From the NCBI RefSeq assembly GCF_001625655.1, contig NZ_AUYB01000002.1, positions 1 through 54,113 on the forward strand: a stretch of DNA of 54,113 nucleotides, given 5' to 3'. The notes beneath the pieces were generated by a model, which was not told where the DNA came from, did no database searches, and saw only the letters and a list, made by a program, of their open reading frames with translations. Positions 18,176-27,738 of this stretch are shown here, piece by piece; the first letter of the stretch is position 1, and each line of letters begins with the position of its first letter. This DNA is from Pseudoalteromonas luteoviolacea DSM 6061 (lineage in GTDB: Bacteria > Pseudomonadota > Gammaproteobacteria > Enterobacterales > Alteromonadaceae). A program made the position numbers and the translations under genes.

Positions 18176-19174
18176 TTATTCAAGTGCCCAGCTTAAAACC
18201 AAGTTAAAGCCTTTGCCTTCAATTACCTTACCACTTGCGTCTAAATTTACTTCGTAGCGCCAACTTTTGAGTGCTTCAACCCCAGCATTTTCAAATACGC
18301 CTTCAGGATATGCATAGACAACTTTTATATTGATCGGCTCCCCTTTCGCATTGATATCATAGGTCATAGCAACCTTTCCCTCTATTGCTTTTTGAGCCGC
18401 CTCTAAAGGGTAACGGGGTCCTTTTCTAGAGGTCACTTTAGGCGCTTTGGGCCCTCTTTCTACATGATCAAATTGCGGAATGTCTTTAGGGTATTTTCCT
18501 GTTGATGTATATACAGACGCAGGCTTTCCTTTCATTTGCTTACCCGAGTAATCAGGCAATGCACTGAGTAATCTGGCTGCTCGATCTGCAGGTTCGTTTT
18601 GTTTGATTAACAACACCCACTTGTCATACTCTGTTATATTACCCTCTTTTTGAGCAATATATGCCAGCATTGTCGCAACATGAGGATTGTAAGCCTGCTC
18701 TAAGTATTGCCATAATTTATTCGCTCTATCTTTAGTGGCATTGAAGTCCTCTAACACGAATAATATTCTAATTTCTAATAACAATAAGCTACGGTAAGAG
18801 GTAGCATCTAAAACATCTAACTCTTGCGCTTTTAAATTGTCTTCCAATGACTCCTTGTAATTGCCCATCTTGTTTTTGATTTCTGCTTTACGCTTATAAA
18901 TTAGCGCCTTGTCTAAATTCGTATTAGCCGTTAGTCCATTTAACATACGAAGCGCGTTTTGCTCAGTCACAAATGTGTGTGTTTTCACGACTGTTGCCCA
19001 TACTTCTTTAGTATGTTCTGACAACTTTTGCTCAGCATGGCAACGGTAAGTCAACGGTTGACAGAGTTCCGACATTGTTTTTTCATTTGTCGACTGAACT
19101 GATTTACAGCCACCTAGAAAAACTACCAGTAAAGTCATCAAAAATATATTCGCTTTCACGTATTTTTTCCTCAT
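18176..19174 (-). CDS. Lipoprotein with C-terminal TonB domain
   Basis: 332 aa. The signal peptide ends in the lipobox LGGC (C23). The middle (about 60-215) is helical with TPR-like spacing (ALIYKRKAEIKNKMGNYKES). The last 85 residues form a TonB C-terminal fold (RYPLEAAQKAIEGKVAMTYD through EALKSWRYEV). It lacks the Pro-rich span and inner-membrane anchor of true TonB. Such proteins are usually outer-membrane or periplasmic partners of unknown target. No TonB-dependent receptor is adjacent. Confidence 0.8.
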   Translation of the reverse strand: MRKKYVKANIFLMTLLVVFLGGCKSVQSTNEKTMSELCQPLTYRCHAEQKLSEHTKEVWATVVKTHTFVTEQNALRMLNGLTANTNLDKALIYKRKAEIKNKMGNYKESLEDNLKAQELDVLDATSYRSLLLLEIRILFVLEDFNATKDRANKLWQYLEQAYNPHVATMLAYIAQKEGNITEYDKWVLLIKQNEPADRAARLLSALPDYSGKQMKGKPASVYTSTGKYPKDIPQFDHVERGPKAPKVTSRKGPRYPLEAAQKAIEGKVAMTYDINAKGEPINIKVVYAYPEGVFENAGVEALKSWRYEVNLDASGKVIEGKGFNLVLSWALE

Positions 19175-19478
19175 TGATTATTTCAAATTTAAGTTTGGTA
19201 CAGTGCTTGAAGTGTAGCAAACCCAATTACGATTACGCTCTGCAACACCAGGTAACAGCGTGAAAAAGGCCTCTATTGTGTGACGCTATCTATAGTAAGC
19301 AAACGGCATTTTTTGCTTCAATGCGCTGCTGTAAAATTCAGCAAGGCTTTATATTGTTTAACTGGCAGGGAGTCTCAGGCAAGGGTGTGAAGTTAGTTAG
19401 TACCGCAATACATATTTGCGCTTTTGCGCGTGCCATGGTCAGAATTAATTATAGGTGAGGCAGTTTTCTTATAAAACG
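19175..19478. other. Intergenic region, no gene seen
   Basis: About 300 bp between two minus-strand genes, containing the promoter of the TonB-domain lipoprotein. Short plus-strand frames exist here but show no ribosome binding site or recognisable protein. Confidence 0.55.
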
Positions 19479-19515
19479 GTAGTCAGGGGGTTATCATATA
19501 CAACCCCCTGACTAC
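19479..19515. terminator. Strong hairpin downstream of the esterase gene
   Basis: A 14-bp perfect stem (GTAGTCAGGGGGTT and complement) with a 9-nt loop, followed on the plus strand by ACTTTTT. It lies 47 bp past the esterase stop. Confidence 0.75.
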
Positions 19516-19562
19516 ACTTTTTATGAGTGAAACCATCTTTTGGTTGGGTAAATTCCCAACCT

Positions 19563-20738
19563 TTAAAGCATATTCTGTTTGCTGTTTATTGCAGCAACGA
19601 GACGCCGTTTCCGATTTTGGTAAACTTCATAACCTTCATCGCCTTTTTTAGCGAGTTTTAAGGCGATGTTAACCTGCTCAAGTGATTGTTTAAATTGTTT
19701 GTTTTGCTCAAAAGCATAGGCAAGCCCGTTGTATGCACTCGCCATATTCGGATATTGTTCGATATTGTATTTGAAAACCTCGATAGCTTGGGTAAAGTCT
19801 TTGTTATTCACTAACCCATAGCCGAGCTCACGTAGCACCCACTCCTGTGCAACAGTTTTTTTGCCGCGCTGTTCTGATACTCGCTCATAATATTGTTTTA
19901 TAGATTTCACCCCTTCGGTGAGCGCGCTGTTTGGCATGTTCAATGGTAAAAACAGGTTACTGTATGCGTTAAAAGACCCCGCAGCCGAGGTCATGGCATG
20001 TGGCACATCATTAAACGTGTTTGCAACTAGTTCAAAACCTGTCGGTTTATGCAACGATAAATGCGTTGCTAACTCGTCATAATAATCACGCATTGGCGCA
20101 GGCTCGGAACCAATATTAATATAAAGATAATTCTCAAACTTTGTTTGCTTTGAAATAAACGCTTTTACCTTGCTCAGAGTAGTTTGAGCTCCCCACCATA
20201 CCGCTGGACTATAAGCCACATGCCCCTGAAATAAATGAGGTCGAGATTGCATCGCGTGGAGCACTAATAATCCCCCAATAGAAGCGCCAGAAAACACCTT
20301 AAAATCATGAGTGCGATAGCTTTTATTAATATTAGGAATGAGCTCAAGCTCAATAAAATCCAAAAAGTTATCACCCCCGCCACCAACACCAACCGGACCT
20401 CTAGGGTCGTGATTTACTGTAGGCGCTAGATCACGGGCTCTATCTGTGTTTTCTATCGCCACAATGATCATTTCTGGCACAGCACCAAAACGGGAGAGTT
20501 TGTCTAACATCGAAGACTCAACAGCAAGGTTTTCTTTGCCATCAAGCAGGTATAAAACAGGGTAAACTTTTGCTTGTTCGCTGCAATAAGAGTTAGGCAG
20601 TTTGATGTTGACCACCCGAGTCTCCGCCAACACCTTTGAAGAAATAGACTGAATTTGCTCTAAATTATCGCAGCTAAATGCGGCATTTGAAGTAATCGAA
20701 AGTGCAATCGCTGACAAAGCGGATAGTATGTATCGCAT
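19563..20738 (-). CDS. Exported esterase (esterase D/Fes-like) with C-terminal TPRs
   Basis: 391 aa with a signal peptide (cleavage near residue 22, NAAFS). The esterase fold shows YPVLYLLDGKEN, then the nucleophile elbow GASIGG with S153; this is the IroE/Fes/esterase-D group (alpha/beta hydrolase, PF00756). From about residue 300 two TPR-like units follow (GYGLVNNKDFTQAIEVFKYN, SAYNGLAYAFEQNKQFKQSL). The family includes siderophore esterases and S-formylglutathione hydrolases; the periplasmic location makes hydrolysis of an imported ester likely, but no siderophore genes adjoin it. Confidence 0.85.
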   Translation of the reverse strand: MRYILSALSAIALSITSNAAFSCDNLEQIQSISSKVLAETRVVNIKLPNSYCSEQAKVYPVLYLLDGKENLAVESSMLDKLSRFGAVPEMIIVAIENTDRARDLAPTVNHDPRGPVGVGGGGDNFLDFIELELIPNINKSYRTHDFKVFSGASIGGLLVLHAMQSRPHLFQGHVAYSPAVWWGAQTTLSKVKAFISKQTKFENYLYINIGSEPAPMRDYYDELATHLSLHKPTGFELVANTFNDVPHAMTSAAGSFNAYSNLFLPLNMPNSALTEGVKSIKQYYERVSEQRGKKTVAQEWVLRELGYGLVNNKDFTQAIEVFKYNIEQYPNMASAYNGLAYAFEQNKQFKQSLEQVNIALKLAKKGDEGYEVYQNRKRRLVAAINSKQNML

Positions 20739-20958
20739 CGTATTTCCTTATTTTTGAGAAATACTGTATAGAATTGTCACTAAAATAGCAAAATTGTAGT
20801 TGTACTCCTCCCTCGTATATATATTGATGACTATCTAATTAAACTCAGCGGGTTAAAACCATAAAATGGTCGTTTAAAAGAGCTATAAAAAGATAAGCGA
20901 TTACCAACGAGCGGGTTATAAAAGTTATAATCTAATCATATTTAATTAAATATAAAAA

Positions 20959-21840
20959 TTACACACTGAGATTTAAACCAACAGGCGTACCTTGCTTTAC
21001 AAGATCAACGAACTTTCTCACCTTGGGAATATTTAACATATCACGATGAATTAGCATCCACGCATCTATCTGCCACCTTTCATCAATGTTAACTTCAATT
21101 AAGTCTGAGTTATTTTTGATAGTTTCATCTGTACTTACGCCGATCCCTACCCCGTTGTGCAATGCATAATTCAACACTTGCCCAGCGGAACTGGTTAAAA
21201 TAATGTTCTCTTTCGGTATTTGGTTATACACCCATTCATTCCAAGGAAGATGGGAGGCACGTTCATTCAAAGCGATAAATTTATGCTCGCTGAGGTTGTG
21301 ATCACACGGCATTCCAAAGCGCTCAATATATTTGGTATGTACACACAGCTGCAACTCAATGGTTGCGAAGTGAAATACAATATTGTCTAAGGTATCTGGC
21401 TTTGGTCCCATCCGGATTGCAATATCGGCCTCACCGTATTCCAATGCAAACTTTCGAATATCCCCAAGTATATCTACCTGCATTTTTGGGAACCGTGTTT
21501 GATACTCCATAATTAGTGGCATCAGCACTGGGGCTAACTCACTAACACAGGTAATTGAAAGTTTTCCTTCTAACTCATTTTCTCTGCTAATGGCTTTATT
21601 GGCAAATTGGCTAAACTGAACATCAGTCACCTCTCCTAGACGCATGACTTCTAACCCTGCTTCGGTGGGAATATAGCCACGATCGTTACGTTGAAACAAC
21701 TTAACTGACAAAGCTTCTTCGAGTACATCTACATGTCGCATCACGGTGCTTCTGTGTATGCCGAGTTCTTTAGCAGTCGCACTGAGTGTGCCAAGTTTTC
21801 CAAGACGATATGCGGTTCGCATTTCAGTCCATTTATTCAT
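20959..21840 (-). CDS. LysR-family transcriptional regulator
   Basis: 293 aa starting at the ATG at 21840 (MNKWTEMRTAYRLGKLGTLS), which has AAGGTGG upstream; the longer frame to 22038 would run into the divergent gene and has no LysR homology. HTH is SATAKELGIHRSTVMRHVDV, followed by FQRNDRGYIPTEAG and an effector-binding domain. It is divergent from the FAD oxidoreductase at 21953 over 112 bp, a typical LysR-target arrangement. Confidence 0.88.
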   Translation of the reverse strand: MNKWTEMRTAYRLGKLGTLSATAKELGIHRSTVMRHVDVLEEALSVKLFQRNDRGYIPTEAGLEVMRLGEVTDVQFSQFANKAISRENELEGKLSITCVSELAPVLMPLIMEYQTRFPKMQVDILGDIRKFALEYGEADIAIRMGPKPDTLDNIVFHFATIELQLCVHTKYIERFGMPCDHNLSEHKFIALNERASHLPWNEWVYNQIPKENIILTSSAGQVLNYALHNGVGIGVSTDETIKNNSDLIEVNIDERWQIDAWMLIHRDMLNIPKVRKFVDLVKQGTPVGLNLSV

Positions 21841-21952
21841 AACCCACCTTGTTGCATATATGCACATATGGGTTTTATTTTCTCTCATTAAAAAAACATT
21901 CGCAACAAAGTAGTCTTGCAACATCTCTTGAAACAACATCACAGATAAGCAT

Positions 21953-23008
21953 ATGAGAACACAAGTTTTAATCATTGGTGGCGGATTCGCCGGTGCTTCC
22001 ACAGCGCAAGCACTCGAAAAAAAAGGTATAAAAACCATATTGGTGGATAAAAAAAACTATTTTGAAGTAACTTACGCTGTACTTCGCGATGTAGCTGCTC
22101 CGAGTAAAAACAGAGGACAATCACGCAAGCTATATAGCGAGTTTATCGACGGCCAATTCGTTCAAGGTACGGTTATGGCTCTTCAAGCCAACTGCGCATC
22201 GTTAGAAAATGGTCAAACTATTTATTTTGAAAAAGTGATTATCGCTTCAGGCTCCCGTTATCCAAGCTTACCATTGGCCAAATCAGTCAATGCGATTACA
22301 TTGAACAATAGAAATGAAGAGTTGACGCACTATCATAAGCAGCTCAAAGATGCCTCGGCGGTACTTATCATTGGTGGTGGAGTTGTGGGTGTTGAGTTGG
22401 CAGGTGAACTTGCCTATGCCATGCCTCATCTTAAAATCACGCTGGCACACAATGGCACTCATTTATTGAATGGCTTCAAAAGCAAAGCCAGCAAAAAAGC
22501 ACTCGAGCAATTAACCCGTTTGGGTGTGAGGGTAGAGTTCGATGCGCATTATCAAGCGAATGAAAGTGGCTTTAAAGACGAAAAAACACGCAAGAAGATA
22601 AGTCCAGATATCGCTTTTAGTGCCACAGGTGTAGTCCCAAACAATGAGTTTTTAAAGCAACACTTTGCACATATACTGAACAAGCAAGGGCATGTAATTG
22701 TGGATGAAAATCTCAAAGTTGTTGGGCAAAGAAATATGTTTGCTATTGGTGACATCGCTGATGTAGGTGAAGCCAAATTGGGTTATTTGGCCGTAGAGCA
22801 AGGAAAGCACCTTGCCAATTCAATCGCGAAGCAACTACTGGGCAATAACCTTAAATCCTACAAGCGTCACCCATTTATGGCGTTAGTCCCGACGGGACAA
22901 GAAACTGGCATTGTTCAACTTCCATTTATGGTATCTACTTGGAAACCGCTGGTGAACATAAAACAAAAGGATCTGTTTATTAGTAAAACTTTCGATGGGA
23001 TGGCCTAA
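21953..23008 (+). CDS. NAD(P)/FAD-dependent oxidoreductase (NDH-2/AIFM2-like)
   Basis: 351 aa. N-terminal FAD motif VLIIGGGFAGASTAQALE (residues 5-22), NAD motif VLIIGGGVVGVELAGELA near 140, and the C-terminal FAD block MFAIGDIADVGEAK near 262. This is the type II NADH dehydrogenase/ferroptosis-suppressor-like group that reduces quinones with NAD(P)H. No clear C-terminal membrane helix is seen. Divergent from the LysR gene, which likely regulates it. Confidence 0.88.
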   Translation: MRTQVLIIGGGFAGASTAQALEKKGIKTILVDKKNYFEVTYAVLRDVAAPSKNRGQSRKLYSEFIDGQFVQGTVMALQANCASLENGQTIYFEKVIIASGSRYPSLPLAKSVNAITLNNRNEELTHYHKQLKDASAVLIIGGGVVGVELAGELAYAMPHLKITLAHNGTHLLNGFKSKASKKALEQLTRLGVRVEFDAHYQANESGFKDEKTRKKISPDIAFSATGVVPNNEFLKQHFAHILNKQGHVIVDENLKVVGQRNMFAIGDIADVGEAKLGYLAVEQGKHLANSIAKQLLGNNLKSYKRHPFMALVPTGQETGIVQLPFMVSTWKPLVNIKQKDLFISKTFDGMA

Positions 23009-23162
23009 GCCATCCAGCAAAAAGCTATCTTGGTGGCAGTAGTTTGGGATACGCCCCTAGTTGCACTCACCATTATTAGTTACAGCCTAATAATTAAATA
23101 GCTTTTACCCACCTAATGCAAAACAGCTTGCTCACTTATACTGCGGCTTCTTTTTATGATAT

Positions 23163-24203
23163 TTGCGAGGGGGCTCAATACTCAAACATGTTGTGCGTAT
23201 TTCAACTCTAATTGCCAGTTTAATGATTGGTCACGTTCAAGCCGATCCATTGCCATCGTTGCATCAAGCTGTCATTGCAGGCGACTTACAAAAAGTGAAA
23301 AAGCTTGTCGAAAGTGGCGCAGATGTAAACCAATTAGACAGTGCCATGGGCAATTCCCCTCTGCATATCGCCGCCCAAACAGATCATGACGACATCTTGA
23401 AGTATTTGTTAGATAAAGGCGCATTTATCAATCTGCAGGCCCCTCGTTCTGGATTCACCCCCTTGATGGTAGCAGCTTGGTATTCTAAAGAAGCGAATAT
23501 CGAGCTGTTGTTTCAATACCCAGAGTTAAATATCAATCTCAAAACACGCACGGGCACAACTGCGGCAGACATGATTGGTGGATGGGACAAACATATCGAG
23601 CCCCATGAAGCCAAGCTGTATAGCGCTTTGAGCGAACTGTTTAATCAAAAGCATGCTGAGTTAAAACACGCGCTTGCCAAGCAAAAAATTTTGAACGTGG
23701 TGGAAGACTCGCTTCTCAGTGAAGCGCAAAAAGTAAAACGCATCTCGTTACTTATAGATTATGGCCAAGATGTCAATCAGCGCAGACCTGTTTACTCTAG
23801 TCGCAACGATTGGCACACACCTTTGCTTGTTGCAGCCAGAGAAGGTTATCCAAAAATCGTTAAACTGCTTTTAGATAATGGCGCAGATCAAACGATCCCG
23901 GGCTATCCGATGAACGCCATCGCTTTTCATAAAGCTGGATATATGGGGCACCCCGAAATTGTTGAGTTACTGCTCAATGCACCAAAAGCCAAAGAGGTAC
24001 TTAATGCACAGGGGCCAAATAATGGCTATACCCCACTTCATGATGCCATTTGGCACGGTAACACAGCTGCCGCCAAAGCATTTCTAAAAGGTGGCGCAAC
24101 AACCCATTTGACCACCTACGAAAATGATACGCCGCTGGAGCTGGCCAAGCGCTATCAATACTACGATATCATCCAACTTTTGCAAAATAAATCAGCTCTG
24201 TAG
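23163..24203 (+). CDS. Exported ankyrin-repeat protein
   Basis: About 340 aa. After a signal-like N terminus ending HVQADP, six or more ankyrin repeats are visible (LHQAVIAGDLQKVKKLVESG, PLHIAAQTDHDDILKYLLDK, TPLLVAAREGYPKIVKLLLD, TPLHDAIWHGNTAAAKAFLK). The start is uncertain: TTG at 23163 or GTG at 23193; neither has a well-placed ribosome site, although GAGGGGG lies at 23167-23173. Likely periplasmic protein-binding role. A bidirectional terminator follows. Confidence 0.82.
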   Translation: MRGGSILKHVVRISTLIASLMIGHVQADPLPSLHQAVIAGDLQKVKKLVESGADVNQLDSAMGNSPLHIAAQTDHDDILKYLLDKGAFINLQAPRSGFTPLMVAAWYSKEANIELLFQYPELNINLKTRTGTTAADMIGGWDKHIEPHEAKLYSALSELFNQKHAELKHALAKQKILNVVEDSLLSEAQKVKRISLLIDYGQDVNQRRPVYSSRNDWHTPLLVAAREGYPKIVKLLLDNGADQTIPGYPMNAIAFHKAGYMGHPEIVELLLNAPKAKEVLNAQGPNNGYTPLHDAIWHGNTAAAKAFLKGGATTHLTTYENDTPLELAKRYQYYDIIQLLQNKSAL

Positions 24204-24223
24204 AGCCTATCGAGGCAAAGAAT

Positions 24224-24247
24224 AAAGCCCGGTAAAAACCGGGCTTT
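24224..24247. terminator. Bidirectional intrinsic terminator
   Basis: Perfect stem AAAGCCCGGT / ACCGGGCTTT with an AAAA loop, A-rich before and T-rich after, between the convergent ankyrin and GST genes. Confidence 0.9.
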
Positions 24248-24259
24248 GTTGAATGTTAG

Positions 24260-24868
24260 TTAACCATAAGCTCGCGCTTTTTGGTATGCGCTACGCCCAT
24301 GTATATCAGCTAAATAGCGTGAAATATGTGGTCGATTTTCAATAAGGTTGACACTTAACGCGATGTCCAATGAAACAGTCATCATGATGTCAGCGGCACT
24401 GAAATGCTCGCCAGCAAAATAGCGTTGCTTTGACAAGGTTGCATCAATAAACGACAAGTCCAGATTTAGCTCTTTTGCGATATACCCATCCATTGCTTGT
24501 GAACCATCGCGTCGCTCCATTTGCATCAACAAACTGGTGATCACTGGCAGCGCCAAAGACCCTTCAGCAAAATGACACCACTCAAGATATTGGTAGTACG
24601 CTTGAGTTCCTTTTTCAGGGCGTAGATGACTTTGCTTGGCTTGATCTAATATGTACTCCACAATCGCACCAGATTCACATATTTTAAGGCCATTGTGCTC
24701 TATAACAGGTGCCTTATTGAGCGGGTGTACCTGACCAAGACTAGCTGTTGCTAGACGGGTCTGTTCATCACGTTGATGATGCTCAACTTCATATTGCATT
24801 TGCAACTCTTCAAGCAGCCAGAGTATCCGCGTGGAGCGAGACTGGTTTAAATGATGGACTTTGATCAT
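24260..24868 (-). CDS. Glutathione S-transferase family protein
   Basis: 202 aa. Thioredoxin-like N-terminal domain (1-80) with NQSRSTR holding the likely active Ser and the glutathione-binding ESGAIVEYI around residue 65; helical C-terminal domain with HFSAADIMM near 155. It overlaps the preceding oxidoreductase by 4 bp, so they are co-translated. Likely conjugates or reduces electrophiles in the same detoxification operon. Confidence 0.92.
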   Translation of the reverse strand: MIKVHHLNQSRSTRILWLLEELQMQYEVEHHQRDEQTRLATASLGQVHPLNKAPVIEHNGLKICESGAIVEYILDQAKQSHLRPEKGTQAYYQYLEWCHFAEGSLALPVITSLLMQMERRDGSQAMDGYIAKELNLDLSFIDATLSKQRYFAGEHFSAADIMMTVSLDIALSVNLIENRPHISRYLADIHGRSAYQKARAYG

Positions 24869-25929
24869 GATTTTGCCCCAAAGTCTATTTGCTCTGGACC
24901 AACTTGAACAACTAGCTTGCCAAAGTTATCGCCTTGCAATAGCCCTATAAACGACGATACCGCGTTTTCGAGGCCTAATACTTTGTCTTCTTTATATTTG
25001 ATCTGGCCGGACATTAACCAAGGGACCATGGCTTCTTGAAACTCACTGTAACGGTGCCCGTAATCATCAAACACAATAAAACCTTGCATCTTGATTCTTT
25101 TAACTAATATATTGCCCATTAACAAACCAATGCGATCAGGACCGGCTGGAAGCGCTGTTGCATTATATTGAGATATCAAGCCGCACAGGGGAACCCGTGC
25201 TTTAGTATTCAACAACGGTAATACCGCATCAAAGACTTTGCCTCCAACGTTTTCATAGTAAATATCAATGCCAGCGGGGCAAGCTTGTGCCAACTGTTCT
25301 TCTAAACCCGTAGAACGATGATCAATGCAAGCATCAAAACCTAGCTCATTAACTGCGTAGTCGCACTTTTCTTGACCACCTGCGATACCCACTACAGTGC
25401 AGCCTTTAAGCTTAGCTATCTGGCCAACTAAACTGCCTACAGCGCCAGTCGCAGCTGCAACTACTACTGTCTCACCAACCTGAGGGGCACCAATGTCAAG
25501 CAAACCCATGTAAGCCGTAAGGCCTGGCATACCCAACACACCTAAACCATACGACGGATTTGGCATCGCTTTATCAAGCTTAATAACGCCAACACCATCG
25601 GACACGCTATAGTCTTGCCAACCTCCAAATGCGACAACCAAGTCACCTTGGACATAATCAGCATGATTTGATACTTCAACACGGCAAATGCTGCCCCCTA
25701 CCATCACCTCGCCAATTCCAACGGGGTCGGCATATGACTTAGCATCACTCATACGGCCACGCATATATGGGTCCAAAGATAAGTAGAGCGTTCTGAGCAG
25801 TATTTCACCACTCGAAGGAGTTGGAACAGGCGACTCTACCAGCTTAAAATCATTCGGCGTTGGTGCACCATTTGGGCGTGCAGCCAACGTGATCTGGCGA
25901 TTAACATGGGTACTTTGATTCATTATCAA
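24865..25929 (-). CDS. NADP-dependent oxidoreductase (CurA/leukotriene B4 dehydrogenase-like MDR)
   Basis: 354 aa. Begins with RQITLAARPNGAPTPNDFKL, the typical start of the CurA/YncB group; LDPYMRGRMSD near residue 55; Rossmann motif VVAAATGAVGSLVGQIAKLK near 155; YYENVGGKVFDAVLP near 225. Members reduce alpha,beta-unsaturated carbonyls with NADPH. It lies between the DJ-1-like gene (28 bp upstream) and the GST gene (4-bp overlap), a coherent reactive-carbonyl detoxification operon. Confidence 0.93.
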   Translation of the reverse strand: MIMNQSTHVNRQITLAARPNGAPTPNDFKLVESPVPTPSSGEILLRTLYLSLDPYMRGRMSDAKSYADPVGIGEVMVGGSICRVEVSNHADYVQGDLVVAFGGWQDYSVSDGVGVIKLDKAMPNPSYGLGVLGMPGLTAYMGLLDIGAPQVGETVVVAAATGAVGSLVGQIAKLKGCTVVGIAGGQEKCDYAVNELGFDACIDHRSTGLEEQLAQACPAGIDIYYENVGGKVFDAVLPLLNTKARVPLCGLISQYNATALPAGPDRIGLLMGNILVKRIKMQGFIVFDDYGHRYSEFQEAMVPWLMSGQIKYKEDKVLGLENAVSSFIGLLQGDNFGKLVVQVGPEQIDFGAKS

Positions 25930-25957
25930 ACCTTTATTCCTTTTTTGCTCAAAACCT

Positions 25958-26635
25958 TTATTGCTTAGCTAGTTGCTTTACTAGCGCTTCACCCACTGCA
26001 TGCGCACTCGCAGGGTTTTGACCCGTAATAACCCGCTCATCCACAATCACCAGCTCGTTCCATGGCTGAACTTTGCTATATTTAGCCGCTTTTCTTGCCA
26101 AGGCTTCTTCTAATAAGAATGGAATGTCGTTAATGGTGCCAAAGTCTACTTCTTCTTCTCGCGTAAATGCTGTCACTGATTTGCTCGCAAGCAAAGGTTC
26201 GCCTGAACTTAGCGTAATTGGCAGCAATGCTGCTGGTCCATGACATACCGCAGCGATGATTCCACCAGACTCATAGTGCTGAGCTGCCAGCTTTCCAACC
26301 ATGTCATTGTCAGCCAGATCCGACAGCAAACCAAAACCACCTGGATAAAAAATCGCATCGTAGTCGCTCATATTTACTTGCGTCATAGGCACTGTATTAT
26401 TTATTTGTGTTTGAAACGACTCATCGCCTAGCACTTGGTTATTCACTTCATCTTCTGCGATATCAGTTCCGTAAAGTGGCGCTTTTCCGCCTTCGATAGA
26501 CGCAATATCAAACGCAATGCGGTTGTTGTTTAGTACATGTATAACGTGTGTCAGCTCTGGTGCGTAGGTACCATTAGCTTGATCTGTACTACCAAGAGTT
26601 GCGTGGTTTGTAACTGGAATAAGTACTTTTTTCAT
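25958..26635 (-). CDS. DJ-1/PfpI family protein (Hsp31-like glyoxalase III type)
   Basis: 225 aa. Nucleophile elbow AAVCHGPAALL with C131 and H132; E49 (IEGGKAP) fits the conserved acid, and the YPGGFG motif is present at 97-102. These features match class I glutamine-amidotransferase-like DJ-1 proteins, which include glutathione-independent glyoxalases and deglycases. First gene of a three-gene minus-strand operon with an MDR oxidoreductase and GST, and divergent from a LysR gene. Confidence 0.9.
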   Translation of the reverse strand: MKKVLIPVTNHATLGSTDQANGTYAPELTHVIHVLNNNRIAFDIASIEGGKAPLYGTDIAEDEVNNQVLGDESFQTQINNTVPMTQVNMSDYDAIFYPGGFGLLSDLADNDMVGKLAAQHYESGGIIAAVCHGPAALLPITLSSGEPLLASKSVTAFTREEEVDFGTINDIPFLLEEALARKAAKYSKVQPWNELVIVDERVITGQNPASAHAVGEALVKQLAKQ

Positions 26636-26806
26636 GGTGCATACCTTGTGTCAATGTGGTCTTTTCAAATCGTAGAATTACACTTTATATTATTCCCACA
26701 TAAATGATAATTATATAAATTGGTGAAACTCTTTTGCTATTTAGCAATAATAGATTACTAATATTGGCATGCTCTTTTCAGCATATTGATAAGTTATAGG
26801 GTCTTT

Positions 26807-27685
26807 ATGGACAGTTTTGAAGGTATTTTTGAGTTTGTTGCAGTGGCAGAAAGTGGCGGTTTTTCAGCAGCGGCAAAAAAGCTTGGCTGCTCTACAAGCC
26901 ATATAAGCCGGCAAGTAGCGCGGCTTGAAAAACGCACAGGCAGTGTCTTGTTTGCTCGTACTACGAGACAGATCAATTTAACTGAAAATGGCGCGTTTTA
27001 TTATCAACAATGCAAACAATTGGTGACTGGATTACAACAAGCCAATGAACGATTGAACCAACAACAATTTGACCTCAGTGGCACGCTCAAAGTCAGTGCT
27101 GCTGGCGCATTCGCCGAACGATACATTGCACCAGCGCTAATGGAATTTGCTGCACAACATCCAGAGCTAAATATCGAAATAGACTTTAACAGCCGTATGG
27201 TAAACTTTGTTGAAGACGGTATTGATTTTGCCATTCGTTATGGAGAGTTAAATGACTCTAACTTAATCGCCCGCAAATTGATAAGCAGATCAATGATGGT
27301 GGTCGCAAGTCCAAGCTATCTTGATGCGCATGGTACGCCCAACCACCCCAATCAGTTAAAAAGCCACCGCTGCATTATCGCCAACAATGACCATTGGACA
27401 TTTAATATTGACGATACTAAACAAAGTATCAAAGTAACAGGCAATTGGCGCAGCAATAATGCTAACGTTGTCCTTGAGGCCTGCAAACAGGGACTCGGTA
27501 TTGCCTATATGCCACAAAGCACATTTACCGAATCTCTTGCACAAAAATCCCTAGTACCAATTCTTGAACCATATTGTATAAGTGGCGCTACTAGCTGGAT
27601 TGTTTACCAAAACAAACAATTTATGCCCCTGAGGGCAAGACTTGCTATCGACTTTTTATTAGCTCGCTTTTCAAGTTGGGACTAG
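26807..27685 (+). CDS. LysR-family transcriptional regulator
   Basis: 292 aa from the ATG at 26807 (MDSFEGIFEF), the standard LysR start; the frame is open upstream to 26786 but extra residues are atypical. HTH: FSAAAKKLGCSTSHISRQVARL then FARTTRQINLTENG. CrgA-like effector domain. It faces the DJ-1/oxidoreductase/GST operon across a 171-bp gap and is the likely regulator of that operon in response to electrophiles. Confidence 0.9.
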   Translation: MDSFEGIFEFVAVAESGGFSAAAKKLGCSTSHISRQVARLEKRTGSVLFARTTRQINLTENGAFYYQQCKQLVTGLQQANERLNQQQFDLSGTLKVSAAGAFAERYIAPALMEFAAQHPELNIEIDFNSRMVNFVEDGIDFAIRYGELNDSNLIARKLISRSMMVVASPSYLDAHGTPNHPNQLKSHRCIIANNDHWTFNIDDTKQSIKVTGNWRSNNANVVLEACKQGLGIAYMPQSTFTESLAQKSLVPILEPYCISGATSWIVYQNKQFMPLRARLAIDFLLARFSSWD

Positions 27686-27738
27686 TACCAAACAGCGGCA
27701 TTGCCTGACTTTTAGGCTATGAGTGCCAGCGTCTAAAC

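Noticed and set aside
19276..19458. Plus-strand 60-aa frame
   Set aside because: Cys-rich random-looking product, no ribosome site, no similarity; treated as non-coding.
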